DNA from: Petrimonas mucosa
Lineage (GTDB): Bacteria; Bacteroidota; Bacteroidia; Bacteroidales; Dysgonomonadaceae
Assembly: GCF_900095795.1 (NCBI RefSeq)
Contig: NZ_LT608328.1
Location: 1,357,001 to 1,421,000, forward strand
Direction of reading: 5' to 3'
DNA: 64,000 bases
In this document: piece after piece, positions 52,554 to 61,724 of the stretch
Numbering within the stretch: the stretch's first letter is position 1
How the letters are laid out: each line of letters opens with the position of its first letter
Notes under the pieces: model-generated
Databases searched by the model: none
The model's input: only the letters and a program-made list of their open reading frames with translations
What the model was told of the DNA's origin: nothing
Program-made: the position numbers and the translations under genes

Positions 52554-53510
52554 TTATTTGATGAACTTTACATCGGTGAATGAGAAGGAGGAGTTGTCTT
52601 CCAGCGTATTGTCCAGGTACGGGCTGTACATTTTGGCCGATATGGTGCCCTTTTCGGTGTCGATATCGAGTAGCCGGATATACCCCTCATCTTTACGTTG
52701 ATAATCCTGAAGGATCTGATAGATATTGTTTCCCTCCGTCCCCTGGTCCACCCTCCAGGAGCTCCAGACGGTATGCCCGCTGAGCACCATCAGCACATTT
52801 TTGTTGGGTCTGATATATTTCTCGAAGATATCGACTACGTTCATGTCGCCATAACCGGCATTGTTGGTGGCAATCTCACCCCTTCCGGTAAGGTGGTAGT
52901 GTGTAAGGATAATTGCATTGTGATCGGGATGCTCCTTCAACACCCTGTCCATCCATTGGGCCGCTGCTTCACGGGCGCAGAACTCCAGGGTCACGACAAT
53001 CCAGTTTACATTGCCTGCACGGAACGTGTAGTAGGCGTTGTCGCTCTTGTTCTTTTCAAACCTCCCTTTTTGCAACGGGAACCGGTTGACCGGGAAAAAG
53101 TAGTTGAACTTATGGGTGTTGCGCAGGTTCGCATTTACATTACCCGGGGCCGCACTTCCACTGAACTCTCCCACGGCTCCTGTATCGTGGTTTCCTAATG
53201 CGATGGCATAAGGGATATCTGCCCTGTCTAATATCCGCATGCCTACCGAGGCCAACTCCCACTGATCGAAGTTGTTGAAATTTACCAGATCACCAACATG
53301 CAGTACTATCGGTGCTTTCAGCGAATCGGCCTTGGCGGCAATCCACTCGATCTGGGAAAAAAAGATTCCCCGTTTTCTGGTTACGCTCTCCTGGGTATCG
53401 GGGATTACCGGGATGGTGAATTTCTGGGCAAAAACAGCCCCAATGCTCAACATCAACACCCCCCACAAGCAGAAAAGTCTGCTCCCTGAAGTTTTACTCA
53501 AAGTTTTCAT
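52554..53510 (-). CDS. Exported calcineurin-like metallophosphoesterase
   Basis: The 318-residue protein has a signal peptide (to about AVFAQ, residue 29). The metallophosphoesterase motifs are nearly complete: PDTQ, VLHVGDLVNF, ALGNHDTG, ILTHYHLTGRGE and LSGHTVWS. These bind two metal ions. In glycan-degrading clusters such enzymes may remove phosphate or act on cyclic nucleotides released during growth. The immediate neighbours are GH127 and a metallo-beta-lactamase-fold protein. The substrate is unknown. Confidence 0.88.
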   Translation of the reverse strand: MKTLSKTSGSRLFCLWGVLMLSIGAVFAQKFTIPVIPDTQESVTRKRGIFFSQIEWIAAKADSLKAPIVLHVGDLVNFNNFDQWELASVGMRILDRADIPYAIALGNHDTGAVGEFSGSAAPGNVNANLRNTHKFNYFFPVNRFPLQKGRFEKNKSDNAYYTFRAGNVNWIVVTLEFCAREAAAQWMDRVLKEHPDHNAIILTHYHLTGRGEIATNNAGYGDMNVVDIFEKYIRPNKNVLMVLSGHTVWSSWRVDQGTEGNNIYQILQDYQRKDEGYIRLLDIDTEKGTISAKMYSPYLDNTLEDNSSFSFTDVKFIK

Positions 53511-53600
53511 CTCTGTTGTATTTAGCAGTTAGTGATTTGTTTTGTCTCGACCTTTCGTCCGCTACTCTTTAGATTGCCTTCAGGATCTTCTCTTATTCTC

Positions 53601-54512
53601 TCATACTGAAAATCTGGCTCCATCAAAAGCGGTGATGATCTGCTCTGTCTGCATGTTGATCTCCACATTCCGGTGAGAGGGGTGGCAGTTGCGTGAGAGG
53701 TGTGTCAGGATAATCTGGCTCTCCGGGGTTAACACCTTATCCTTGAACAGCTGTCTTTTCATCATCCTGATGGAGGGGATGCCGTTGTGGCTGAAGATGC
53801 AATAGTAGACATCAGACCCCCAGGTTGCATCCCAGATAATGGCATCGAGCCTCATCTTCTTCAACAGATTCCAGGTTTTTATCGTCAGCCATCCTCCATC
53901 CAGGGCATAGAAGAGTGACTTCCCCGCCGAGGAGAAGATATAGTGCAGACACTGTTCACCGGTATCTGCGCGAAAATGGTTGGCCTCTACAGGCGTGATC
54001 TCGATTCCATCGATTGAGAAGGGCTCGAAACAGTTTACCGGTCTGACCGTGCAGCCGCTCTCCTTTTCGAGCGTTGTGAAGTAGCTTGCGGCATGATGCT
54101 CTACCCAGAGGTTCGGTTTATGCTGCCGGTTGCCCTTGGTTGCGATTTTTCTGATCGAATCGATATTGAAGTGGTCACCGTGGGTGTGCGTGATCACAAT
54201 ATCGGTGATCGCACCGGGATCGATCTCAAAGATATCCAATGCTAACGGTACGGTTTCACCACAATCCACCAGAATGGAGCCGTTGATCAGAATGGAGGAT
54301 TGCCCTCGATAGGTACCGGATAACAAGAGATCCCTCTTTTGGGGATACTCTTTTACATCCCAATCGGCAGCTCCGGAGCCCAAACAGAGTATGGAGAAAG
54401 TTTCCCGGGGGGCACTGTTCCGGTCTCCTCCATTCATATCCGCCTTTACCAGCGGAATAGCCAACGATCCCATCGAGGAGCGGGCGATAAACTCTCTTCT
54501 TGTTATTCTCAT
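53601..54512 (-). CDS. Tat-exported metallo-beta-lactamase-fold hydrolase
   Basis: The 303-residue protein has a twin-arginine signal (MRITRREFIARSSMGSLAIP). The metal site is complete: THTHGDHFN (HxHxDH form), a middle His in EANHFRADT, an Asp in YALDGGWL, and a late His in ILTHLSRN. It resembles PhnP/RNase Z-type phosphodiesterases of the MBL fold more than lactamases. Export by Tat is unusual for a PhnP-like enzyme and suggests it matures a released phosphodiester or lactone outside the cytoplasm. The substrate is unknown. Confidence 0.83.
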   Translation of the reverse strand: MRITRREFIARSSMGSLAIPLVKADMNGGDRNSAPRETFSILCLGSGAADWDVKEYPQKRDLLLSGTYRGQSSILINGSILVDCGETVPLALDIFEIDPGAITDIVITHTHGDHFNIDSIRKIATKGNRQHKPNLWVEHHAASYFTTLEKESGCTVRPVNCFEPFSIDGIEITPVEANHFRADTGEQCLHYIFSSAGKSLFYALDGGWLTIKTWNLLKKMRLDAIIWDATWGSDVYYCIFSHNGIPSIRMMKRQLFKDKVLTPESQIILTHLSRNCHPSHRNVEINMQTEQIITAFDGARFSV

Positions 54513-54592
54513 GATATTTAATAGTTTACTCTTGTTTCAATCGTATGGTCGGCCTTCCGGCCGAGCTCCCTCCCCGGTTGAGGTCACCTCTC

Positions 54593-56872
54593 TTATCTCT
54601 CAACCGAGAAACGGTGCTTTCCAGAACCTACATTTTCAATGACCGAGAAGTTTCCTTCCCTTTTGTATGTTACGGTTTTGCCATCCATGCGCACTGTCTG
54701 TTTTCCCGAATAGAAAGGCAAGTAGATGTTGGCCGTGGTATTGGCCGGGAGCTCCACCTCGAGCTGAAACGACCGGTTGGGCTGGTTGACGAACCCTACC
54801 GTAACATCACCCCTGATGGTGGGATGTTTTATCTCGGCGTGACCGAGTTCGCCGGGTTGGGGCTTGATCCTGATTTTCCTGAATCCGGGCTCCATCGGTT
54901 CTATCCCCATCAGTTTGCGGGGAATCAGGTTGGCAGGCGCGGCTCCCCATGCGTGGTTCCAGTCCTGGTTGGGCTTATATTTGTTGTCCCATGCCTCCAA
55001 TGTGATGGTTGAGCCCACACGGATCATGTTGTACCAGCTTCTCTCGGCTGTCGAGGTGAGCAGTTTCAGTCCATACTCCGCATCGTGGGCATCATAAATG
55101 CCGTCGAGCAGGAACTGCGATCCGTATACACTGCATGCCATCCCGCGCGAACGGATAAAATCGACCACGCTCTGGCGATGCTTTTCAGGAACGAGTCCGA
55201 ATGCGAGCGGAAACATGTTTGCATGGAGCGAAGCATGGTTGGTGCCGATACCGTCTACATAGACCCCTCTCTTCCTGTCAAAAAGATAGGTGTTGAAAGA
55301 GCGTTTGAGCAGGTCGGCCCGTTCTTGATAGAATTTCTGGTCGTTGCCTTTGCCCAGGGCTTCCGCAATCTGCGCCATCAGTGTTAATGCCCGGTAGTGG
55401 AAGGCATTGACCACGGTATTCACATCTGTAAAGACAAAACCGTCGGTTTCACCCCCTTCCTCCTTTTCTAGTCCCAGGATGCCGGTATGTGGCCAGTCGA
55501 CAATATCCCGCAGCTGTCCCTTGAAATGGATCGATTCCAGAACTTCGGGGGTAACCTTTCCGGTGGTTGTACTGATAAATCCGTTCTTGTCCGCAAGTGT
55601 CGTCAATGTCTTGGCCTTGAGATCGGCATAATGGTGCTCCATCGATTGCCTGTTCCCGGTATACATGTAGTCTTCCCACGCCATCAGTACCGATTGCAGG
55701 ATCCATTCGGTGGGCCAGGTGGGGTGGTGGATCAGATACTCGTGGGAGTATCGGGCCATGTTATACTCTCGAGCCACGCTATAGTGAGACAGCTGATTGA
55801 TTACCGCATCACCCTCGTAAGAGATCCTCTCCCTGTCGCCATCGATGTAAACCCCCAGGAATGAGGTCGCCTTAATGGAGTATTTGCAGATCTCCCACAC
55901 CTGGTTCAGTACCGTATCGGAACTATGGAAGTGGGAGTCGTGCTCATTGAAGGGATAAGAGGCGCTCTCCCGCACCACGTCCTTCTCTTGCAGGGGATGG
56001 GAGTAGTTCTCAATTTCACAGTATCGGAACGGGGTAACCTCGCCGATATACTCGGGCATCAGGACGGCCTGGGGACCGGTATTCCGCTTGTCGGGACGAA
56101 TCACGATCAGATAGGTGTTCCACCCTTTCCGGGGTTTGACCGTATAGCGTGAGTAACGGATTGTGCCACCTGGCGACCGGTCGATCCGACCCTCTTTCAC
56201 CGCTTCACCCAAATGGATAATCACGCTGTCGGCATCATTGTCGGAGTAGAGGTTGATTCGCAGCCTTCCAAAGGCGTCCTTTCCGAAATCTGCAAAATAG
56301 CTGTTTCCATTCAACTTTTCAAAACGAACCGGATAGTTGTCCTCTCTCTGGATAGGATACCTGTCAGTTGCGTAGTTGACCAGCTTGTCGGCCATCTTGA
56401 ACCGTGCCGTTTTTGAGAAATCCGACTCCCTACCGTGGTTGTCCCAGGTCTTAACTTTCCAGAAGTAGACCGCTCCGGGCGTGAGCTCTTTTCCCTCGTA
56501 CAAGATGTGGAGAGAGTGGTCGCTCTCAATCTTGCCGGTGTCCCACATGTCGCCCTTCTCACTCTCCAACAACTCCAGGGTAGAAGCTACCAGTATGCGG
56601 TAGGCCGTCTGATAGCTGTTCTCCTGATCTGAACCGAACCTCCATCCGAAGACCGGTCGCTTGGTAGATATCTCGGCAAACTGCCAGTTTTCCCGATAGA
56701 GCATTGCCTTCTCCAGTGGAGTATCTGCCAGATATCCATTCAGGAAAGCCTGGTCTGTGTTCTGTAGCATATTCACCGTTAAGCCATGTGGTGAAAGTAC
56801 TTCTTGCGCGGCCACCTTGCAGCAGGCAACAAGCATGCAGATCATCAATAATGTAAATCGTTGTCGTAACAT
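54593..56872 (-). CDS. GH78-like alpha-L-rhamnosidase family protein
   Basis: The 759-residue secreted protein (signal MLRQRFTLLMICMLVACC) has an N-terminal Ig/beta-sandwich part (about 60-165, RPVFGWRFGSD and YFWKVKTWDNHGRESDFS). The (alpha/alpha)6 catalytic domain (about 320-670) follows, then a C-terminal beta-sandwich (GFRKIRIKPQPGELGHAEIKH). The usual GH78 acid motif CPQRDERxGWxGD appears here as YIDGDRERISYEGDA, and the later Glu region is STITLEAWDNKYKPNQDWNHAWG. The changed motif marks a divergent branch, so the exact glycoside is open. With rhamnose genes 17 kb away, L-rhamnose release is a fair guess. Confidence 0.82.
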   Translation of the reverse strand: MLRQRFTLLMICMLVACCKVAAQEVLSPHGLTVNMLQNTDQAFLNGYLADTPLEKAMLYRENWQFAEISTKRPVFGWRFGSDQENSYQTAYRILVASTLELLESEKGDMWDTGKIESDHSLHILYEGKELTPGAVYFWKVKTWDNHGRESDFSKTARFKMADKLVNYATDRYPIQREDNYPVRFEKLNGNSYFADFGKDAFGRLRINLYSDNDADSVIIHLGEAVKEGRIDRSPGGTIRYSRYTVKPRKGWNTYLIVIRPDKRNTGPQAVLMPEYIGEVTPFRYCEIENYSHPLQEKDVVRESASYPFNEHDSHFHSSDTVLNQVWEICKYSIKATSFLGVYIDGDRERISYEGDAVINQLSHYSVAREYNMARYSHEYLIHHPTWPTEWILQSVLMAWEDYMYTGNRQSMEHHYADLKAKTLTTLADKNGFISTTTGKVTPEVLESIHFKGQLRDIVDWPHTGILGLEKEEGGETDGFVFTDVNTVVNAFHYRALTLMAQIAEALGKGNDQKFYQERADLLKRSFNTYLFDRKRGVYVDGIGTNHASLHANMFPLAFGLVPEKHRQSVVDFIRSRGMACSVYGSQFLLDGIYDAHDAEYGLKLLTSTAERSWYNMIRVGSTITLEAWDNKYKPNQDWNHAWGAAPANLIPRKLMGIEPMEPGFRKIRIKPQPGELGHAEIKHPTIRGDVTVGFVNQPNRSFQLEVELPANTTANIYLPFYSGKQTVRMDGKTVTYKREGNFSVIENVGSGKHRFSVER

Positions 56873-56894
56873 TGTTTTTATTAGTAATTAGATA

Positions 56895-57830
56895 TTATGA
56901 ATCCTTTACACTGAACTTCCGTCCCTGCCAGGTCTCCCTTTTCAGGAACCGCTTCATCACCTTGTCGGTCAGTTCATAATTCTTTACTCCCCAATCGGGT
57001 GCAATCAGCAGTGACGGGGGAGATTGCGAGGCAAACCGTTCAATGTAGAACGAGGGATTGAGCCGTTCGGAGAAATCTACGCAGAGATCCACATACTCGT
57101 CGAGCTCGAACAGGTGGAATGACTCGGGGAGCAACCGGTACTCCTTTGCCATTGCCGTTCCTCTGATAATCTGCAGTTGATGAAGCTTGACGGTTGTCAG
57201 TGGCAATCTGGAGATTTCATCGGCATGTCGCAAGATATCGTCATACGTCTCCCCCGGCAACCCAAGAATGAGGTGCGCACCCACCGGGATACCCCGTTCG
57301 GCCGTTTTGATGATCGCCTCTGCCGATTCTTCCCAGCTGTGTTGCCTGTTGATCCTTTCCAGTGTTTTGTTGAGAGTGCTTTCCACGCCATACTCAATCA
57401 GGAGAAATCTCTCCCTGCCGAGTTCCTCAAAATAGTCGAGCAGCTCCCCGGGCATGCAATCGGGGCGTGTGCCGACGATCAATCCCACTACGTCGGGGTA
57501 CGCGAGTGCCTCCTCGTATAGGGCTGTAAGCTTCTCAATCGTGTCGTATGTATTGGTATACGATTGAAAATAGGCCAGATATTTCATCTCCGGGTACTTG
57601 TGCGAGAAGAAACCGATCCCGTCGCGCAGCTGCTCCGAAACGTTTTTGGTGGGCTTTCCATACCCCGGGCTGAAACTTTGGTTGTTGCAATAGGTGCATC
57701 CGCCGCGACCCTTGCTCCCATCCCTGTTCGGACAAGTAAAGCCGGCATTGATGGAAATTTTCTGCACCTTAAAGGCAAATTTCTGTGAGAGGAATTCTGC
57801 AAAATCGCGGTAGGGTTTGGCTGGCTGCAT
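56895..57830 (-). CDS. TIGR01212-family radical SAM protein
   Basis: The start is ATG 57830 (MQPAKPYRDFAEFLSQKF); an upstream in-frame start would add a hydrophobic stretch foreign to the family. The 311-residue protein has the atypical Fe-S motif CPNRDGSKGRGGCTYCN, the SAM-binding stretch YFQSYTNTYDTIEKL, GTRPDCMP, LIEYGVES and HLILGLPGE. Members (YhcC in E. coli) are widely conserved but have no settled reaction; tRNA or metabolite modification has been proposed. It precedes the GH78 gene by 22 bases, which may be coincidence. Confidence 0.92.
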   Translation of the reverse strand: MQPAKPYRDFAEFLSQKFAFKVQKISINAGFTCPNRDGSKGRGGCTYCNNQSFSPGYGKPTKNVSEQLRDGIGFFSHKYPEMKYLAYFQSYTNTYDTIEKLTALYEEALAYPDVVGLIVGTRPDCMPGELLDYFEELGRERFLLIEYGVESTLNKTLERINRQHSWEESAEAIIKTAERGIPVGAHLILGLPGETYDDILRHADEISRLPLTTVKLHQLQIIRGTAMAKEYRLLPESFHLFELDEYVDLCVDFSERLNPSFYIERFASQSPPSLLIAPDWGVKNYELTDKVMKRFLKRETWQGRKFSVKDS

Positions 57831-57937
57831 CTGTTTTTCTTTGCTCGTTTGATGGACAAAGATAATCAAAAATAGAAAAACGGAAACCGGATATTGCATC
57901 CAGTTCCCGTAACAGTATGATAATTTAAGAGTAGTAG

Positions 57938-58378
57938 TTATTTTTTTTGGGCATAGAGATTTAACGTCACCATGATGTTGCCTGGATTTTTTATAAAGTT
58001 CACCTTGGCTATTCCCTGATCGGTAATCTTCTCATATGTCTCTACCCGGTTTTTCCCGTTTCGCACGATTGAAACCTGTTCGTACTTGTCAGCTTTGAGA
58101 GCTGTTTCCACCTCCCGGGTAAAGCTTTCCTCGAGTGACTTCTCCCCCCCATTTAGTGTGAGCATCCGGCGTCCCAGGCTTGCGTTCGATTTCTCGAAGA
58201 CCCAGAGATCGGGGCTTCCGGCATCGTTCAGTCTCTCTACCATACCCGGCTTTTTTTGATAGACATAATTGAACCGTTCATCTTCCATGTACTTCTCGAA
58301 CAACTTTTCGAGTTGTTGAGCCGATGTGCCGGCGGCAAAGGCAAGCATCATCAGTGTAATTGATAGAATCTTCTTCAT
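57938..58378 (-). CDS. DUF4252 exported protein
   Basis: The 146-residue protein has a signal peptide (MKKILSITLMMLAFAAGTSAQ). A DUF4252 domain follows, with FNYVYQKKPGMVERL and LTLNGGEKSLEESFTREVETAL, ending GNIMVTLNLYAQKK. DUF4252 genes commonly sit next to ECF sigma/anti-sigma pairs in Bacteroidota, as here, and are probably targets or sensors of that system. Function unknown. Confidence 0.87.
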   Translation of the reverse strand: MKKILSITLMMLAFAAGTSAQQLEKLFEKYMEDERFNYVYQKKPGMVERLNDAGSPDLWVFEKSNASLGRRMLTLNGGEKSLEESFTREVETALKADKYEQVSIVRNGKNRVETYEKITDQGIAKVNFIKNPGNIMVTLNLYAQKK

Positions 58379-58396
58379 TGTTACTTTTTTTATTTG

Positions 58397-58924
58397 TTAT
58401 TGTTGATTTCCAGTTTCGATATAATTGATCTTTTGAGACAGGTTCCGGAAGATCTTGTCGGCATCCATCTCGTTTTGTATCGCGTTTACCTCTACTACGG
58501 GCTGGTAGCTGGTACGTATGATTTCATATGCTTGCATAAACATCTTGTCGGCATATTGCTGCGCTTTCCTGGGGTTGGTAACTGCTCTTCCGTTGATGAA
58601 GACCGTATAGTCATCGGGCGATACTCCGTTTTCCTCTTTTATTGGAAAGAGAATGATTACTAGGGAAATAATTGCGGCTGCACCTGCTACGGCGCTCCAT
58701 AAGACTTTGGATAGCCTGGGTTTGCTCTTTTTACTGGCCGGAACTTCAAACTGGGGGGCAGCAATCTGCCTCTCCCTGTCGAAAGCTGCAAAAAGTGGCT
58801 TGTAAACCTCATGCTCCGGAAGAACAGTGTTGCTCCTGAAATACTCTTTCAGCTGTCTCTCCTCTTCAGGCAAGGCCGAGCCCTCAAAATAGCTGTTCAA
58901 TATGTTATCGATATTGTTGTTCAT
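58397..58924 (-). CDS. Probable membrane-bound anti-sigma factor
   Basis: The 175-residue protein has a cytoplasmic N-terminal part (about 1-70; NNIDNILNSYFEGSALPEEERQ split here, typical of Bacteroidota anti-sigma starts). One transmembrane helix (about 72-94) and a periplasmic tail follow. No HxxxCxxC zinc motif is seen. It overlaps the sigma gene by 20 bases and precedes the DUF4252 gene by 18 bases, so the three are co-transcribed. The anti-sigma role is inferred from topology and position. Confidence 0.78.
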   Translation of the reverse strand: MNNNIDNILNSYFEGSALPEEERQLKEYFRSNTVLPEHEVYKPLFAAFDRERQIAAPQFEVPASKKSKPRLSKVLWSAVAGAAAIISLVIILFPIKEENGVSPDDYTVFINGRAVTNPRKAQQYADKMFMQAYEIIRTSYQPVVEVNAIQNEMDADKIFRNLSQKINYIETGNQQ

Positions 58925-59429
58925 ATAGCACTCTCTCCTGTTTTTGGTGGGTTAGAATCATCTCGCGAAGCTTTTTTCGGGCTCGCGACAAGTTTACGGT
59001 AACCGCGTTCTCTGTCAATGACAAAATCTCTGCAATTTCTGCAGTCTCCATCTCTTCAACATCCTTCATCCTGATTATGGTTCGTTGCATCTCGGGTAAC
59101 ATGTCAATCATTCTACTGATCATATTCACCATGTCGGCCTCTTCCGCAAGTTGATGGGGGCAGGGTTCGGAATATGGCATGTTTTTGGGGATCTCCCCGT
59201 TAGGTTGTTGCTTTCGCAGCAGATCGATACAGAGGTTTCGCATCGATGTGAACAGAAAGGCCTGCCGGTTTTTCACTGCCTCCAGATCTATCCGTTTTTC
59301 CCATAACCGTACCATCAACTCCTGGTAGGCATCCTTCGAGAGGCTTTCGTCCTTTAGTACCGAGCGTGCCATCCGGTACAGTTTATCGGAATAGCACAGG
59401 ATCTGATGTTGAAATTGCTGAGCGTTCAT
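58905..59429 (-). CDS. ECF-type RNA polymerase sigma factor
   Basis: The 174-residue protein has region 2 (about 10-80; LKDESLSKDAYQELMVRLWE and FLFTSMRNLCIDLLR) and region 4 (about 110-165; RTIIRMKDVEEMETAEIAEI and AVTVNLSRARKKLREMI). No extra sensor domain is present. It heads a three-gene unit with the anti-sigma and DUF4252 genes. A minus-strand TATCTTTG box (59492-59485) lies 56 bases upstream. Its regulon may include its own operon. Confidence 0.93.
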   Translation of the reverse strand: MNAQQFQHQILCYSDKLYRMARSVLKDESLSKDAYQELMVRLWEKRIDLEAVKNRQAFLFTSMRNLCIDLLRKQQPNGEIPKNMPYSEPCPHQLAEEADMVNMISRMIDMLPEMQRTIIRMKDVEEMETAEIAEILSLTENAVTVNLSRARKKLREMILTHQKQERVLYEQQYR

Positions 59430-59506
59430 ACAATTCTATAGACGACTGACCGGGAAAAACCTTACATCGTCCGGCGGTTTTTTTCAAAGATAATACAATA
59501 ATTCAT

Positions 59507-59514
59507 TACCTTTG
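59507..59514 (+). promoter_or_regulatory. -7 box upstream of the Yip1-like gene
   Basis: TACCTTTG matches TAnnTTTG and lies 20 bases before the ATG at 59535. A TATCTTTG box for the divergent sigma gene lies on the other strand at 59492-59485, so the two promoters are back to back. Confidence 0.5.
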
Positions 59515-59534
59515 CACTTCAAAATCAAAGGGGA

Positions 59535-60098
59535 ATGGTTAAAAACATCATTCAAGCGATTTTCTTTCTTATCGCCGCTCCTCACAGAGGATGGAGGAGG
59601 GTTGCAGATAGGGATGTTGAGCAACAGGATTTTATCAGTAATTTCCTCTTTCCGGTATTTGGATTCATTGCCATTCCTGCATTTGTCGGCGGAATGTGGC
59701 TGACCGATAACGGAGGCATCCACTGGGGATTAAAGCAGGTAATTATTCTGGTGTCTGCCCTCTTCGGCGGATTTTACCTTGTGTCGTATCTGCTGAATGA
59801 GCTCTTTCCGAGATTCGGGTTGGTCAAGCAGTTGCATGTGGCACAACTCTTTGTTGGTTATTCGTCGGTGGTGGTATACTTGTTGTTCTTCCTGATGCCG
59901 CTGCTCCACGGGGCCGGCTATCTGTGGTTCGCCGCAATCTATACGCTCTATGTAGTCTATGCGGGTGCTGAAGTGTTTTTATGTGTAACTGCGAACAAAA
60001 AACTGAGTGTCACTGTTATTGCGTCACTGTTGATTGTTGTTGTCCCAGTTGGTTTGTCGCTCCTGTTGAAATCGTTGATGACCATACTTCCCGGTTGA
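59535..60098 (+). CDS. Yip1-family integral membrane protein
   Basis: The 187-residue protein has about five hydrophobic segments (VFGFIAIPAFVGGMW, VIILVSALFGGFYLVSYLL, VGYSSVVVYLLFFLMPLL, YTLYVVYAGAEVFL and VIASLLIVVVPVGLSLLL). It starts with a short amphipathic head containing FLIAAPHRGWRRVADRD. This pattern fits the bacterial Yip1 family, whose function is not established. It is followed 22 bases later by smpB. Confidence 0.78.
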   Translation: MVKNIIQAIFFLIAAPHRGWRRVADRDVEQQDFISNFLFPVFGFIAIPAFVGGMWLTDNGGIHWGLKQVIILVSALFGGFYLVSYLLNELFPRFGLVKQLHVAQLFVGYSSVVVYLLFFLMPLLHGAGYLWFAAIYTLYVVYAGAEVFLCVTANKKLSVTVIASLLIVVVPVGLSLLLKSLMTILPG

Positions 60099-60120
60099 TG
60101 TATGCCGTTGGAAAGTTTGA

Positions 60121-60579
60121 ATGAAAATGAAACAAACACCCATAAATATAAAGAATAAGCGAGCCACGTTCGATTACGAACTGCTGGATACCTATACCGC
60201 AGGTATTGTACTTACCGGGACCGAAATAAAATCGATCCGCCTGGGCAAGGCCAGCCTGGTGGATACCTATTGCCTCTTTGAAAGAGGCGAACTCTGGGTA
60301 AGGAACATGCATATCGCCGAATACTTCTACGGAACCTACAACAATCACGCGGCACGGCGAGACCGGAAACTGTTATTGAACAAGAGCGAGTTGAGGAAGC
60401 TTCTCCGTGCCACCAAGGAGACCGGATTTACCATCGTCCCGGTACGTCTGTTCATCAACGAGAAGGGACTGGCAAAACTGGTCATTGCCGTTGCCAAAGG
60501 TAAAAAACAGTACGATAAGCGGCAATCGCTGAAGGAAAAAGAGGATAAGCGATCAATGGACAGGATGTTTAAGAAATGA
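60121..60579 (+). CDS. smpB: SsrA-binding protein SmpB
   Basis: SmpB carries tmRNA to stalled ribosomes for trans-translation. The 152-residue protein shows the full OB-fold signature: [65 protein letters not shown] and the basic C-terminal tail [19 protein letters not shown]. The tmRNA gene itself is not in this window. It overlaps the next gene by 4 bases (ATGA). Confidence 0.97.
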   Translation: MKMKQTPINIKNKRATFDYELLDTYTAGIVLTGTEIKSIRLGKASLVDTYCLFERGELWVRNMHIAEYFYGTYNNHAARRDRKLLLNKSELRKLLRATKETGFTIVPVRLFINEKGLAKLVIAVAKGKKQYDKRQSLKEKEDKRSMDRMFKK

Positions 60580-61529
60580 GCTTTTTCAAGGATATAGTTC
60601 TCCCCTCCATAAAGAAATCGGGAAACACAACACTCTGGTTGCTCAAGATCATCTTGCCCATCTCCTTATTGGTCAGGTTTCTCGATTATTTTGGGATATT
60701 GGCATTCGTTGCACAATTTCTCGATCCCGTTTTCCTCCATCTCGGCCTGCCGGGGAGCACTGCAATTATATTCATCACCAGTATCTTTCTTCCCCTTTAT
60801 GCTCCGCTGGCGATCATCATGTCGATGACGGTGCCCCTGCGTGAACTGACCATTTTGGCGCTGATGTGCCAGATCGCCCACAGCCTGCCGGTTGAAAGCG
60901 CCATTCAGGCAAAGACGGGAACCTCCTTCTGGTCTATGTTCTCGTTGCGGGTTGTTGTCAGCATTCTTGTTGGCATTTCACTTAACCATATTCTTCCCGC
61001 CGACATGGGGATGCCTCTTTTCGTCAAGATAGATGCCGAGGCAATGACCTCTATCGCCGACGTACTGCTCCTCTGGTTGAAGGGATCTTTCCAGATGTCG
61101 TTGTTGATCTTTACAATCATCACCTCCTTGAATGTTCTCTACAAGCTTCTGGAGCAACACAACCTGACTACAAAACTCTCCAAGGCCATCGAGCCGCTGT
61201 TGCGGTTCTTCGGATTGCCTGCAAGCACTGGATTTCTCTGGCTTATCGGTTATATTGTCGGCCTGGCATATGGAGGAGCATTGATGATTGACCAGATGAG
61301 TGAGGGAAAGGTAAGCCGGAAGGATGCCGAACTGTTGAACTACCACCTGGCCGTCTCGCACTCCGTAATCGAGGATAACCTGCTCTTTGTCGCCCTGGGC
61401 GTATCGATATGGTGGATTCTCGGTGTTCGGCTGCTGGTCGCCTGGATCGTAGTCTGGCTTCGCCGGTTTCTCCTGAAGATGAAACAAAAAGTCCACTTCC
61501 CCTATAGAGGTGAAGGTGTTAAGCAGTAA
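60576..61529 (+). CDS. Nucleoside-recognition (Gate) domain membrane protein
   Basis: The 317-residue inner-membrane protein has about eight hydrophobic helices in two Gate-type repeats (about 15-150 and 165-300), with [22 protein letters not shown] split over two helices, and [22 protein letters not shown]. The Gate domain occurs in SpmA/SpmB, nucleoside and ferrous-iron transport proteins. The transported substrate cannot be read. Translational coupling to smpB suggests shared expression only. Confidence 0.82.
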   Translation: MSFFKDIVLPSIKKSGNTTLWLLKIILPISLLVRFLDYFGILAFVAQFLDPVFLHLGLPGSTAIIFITSIFLPLYAPLAIIMSMTVPLRELTILALMCQIAHSLPVESAIQAKTGTSFWSMFSLRVVVSILVGISLNHILPADMGMPLFVKIDAEAMTSIADVLLLWLKGSFQMSLLIFTIITSLNVLYKLLEQHNLTTKLSKAIEPLLRFFGLPASTGFLWLIGYIVGLAYGGALMIDQMSEGKVSRKDAELLNYHLAVSHSVIEDNLLFVALGVSIWWILGVRLLVAWIVVWLRRFLLKMKQKVHFPYRGEGVKQ

Positions 61530-61724
61530 GTTGCAGCTGGTGAATGGATATGGCTTTCTCATTAAAAAATTGATCATTTTTTTCGTTTCTTTTCTTGTTT
61601 ATTATAGTTAAATTTTTACTATTAACCGACTAAACTTAAAATCAGTCGATATTTATTTTTAGTTTACTGTTTATTAATTAGTTGTATTTCTTGCTTGCCT
61701 TTTTTCAAAAAGCTACCCCCCCAC

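Noticed and set aside
61530-61724. Possible inverted-repeat end of the IS4-type element (CGACT...AGTCG near 61627-61648)
   Set aside because: The repeat pairs with itself locally and has no convincing partner beyond the transposase start, so the element ends cannot be set.
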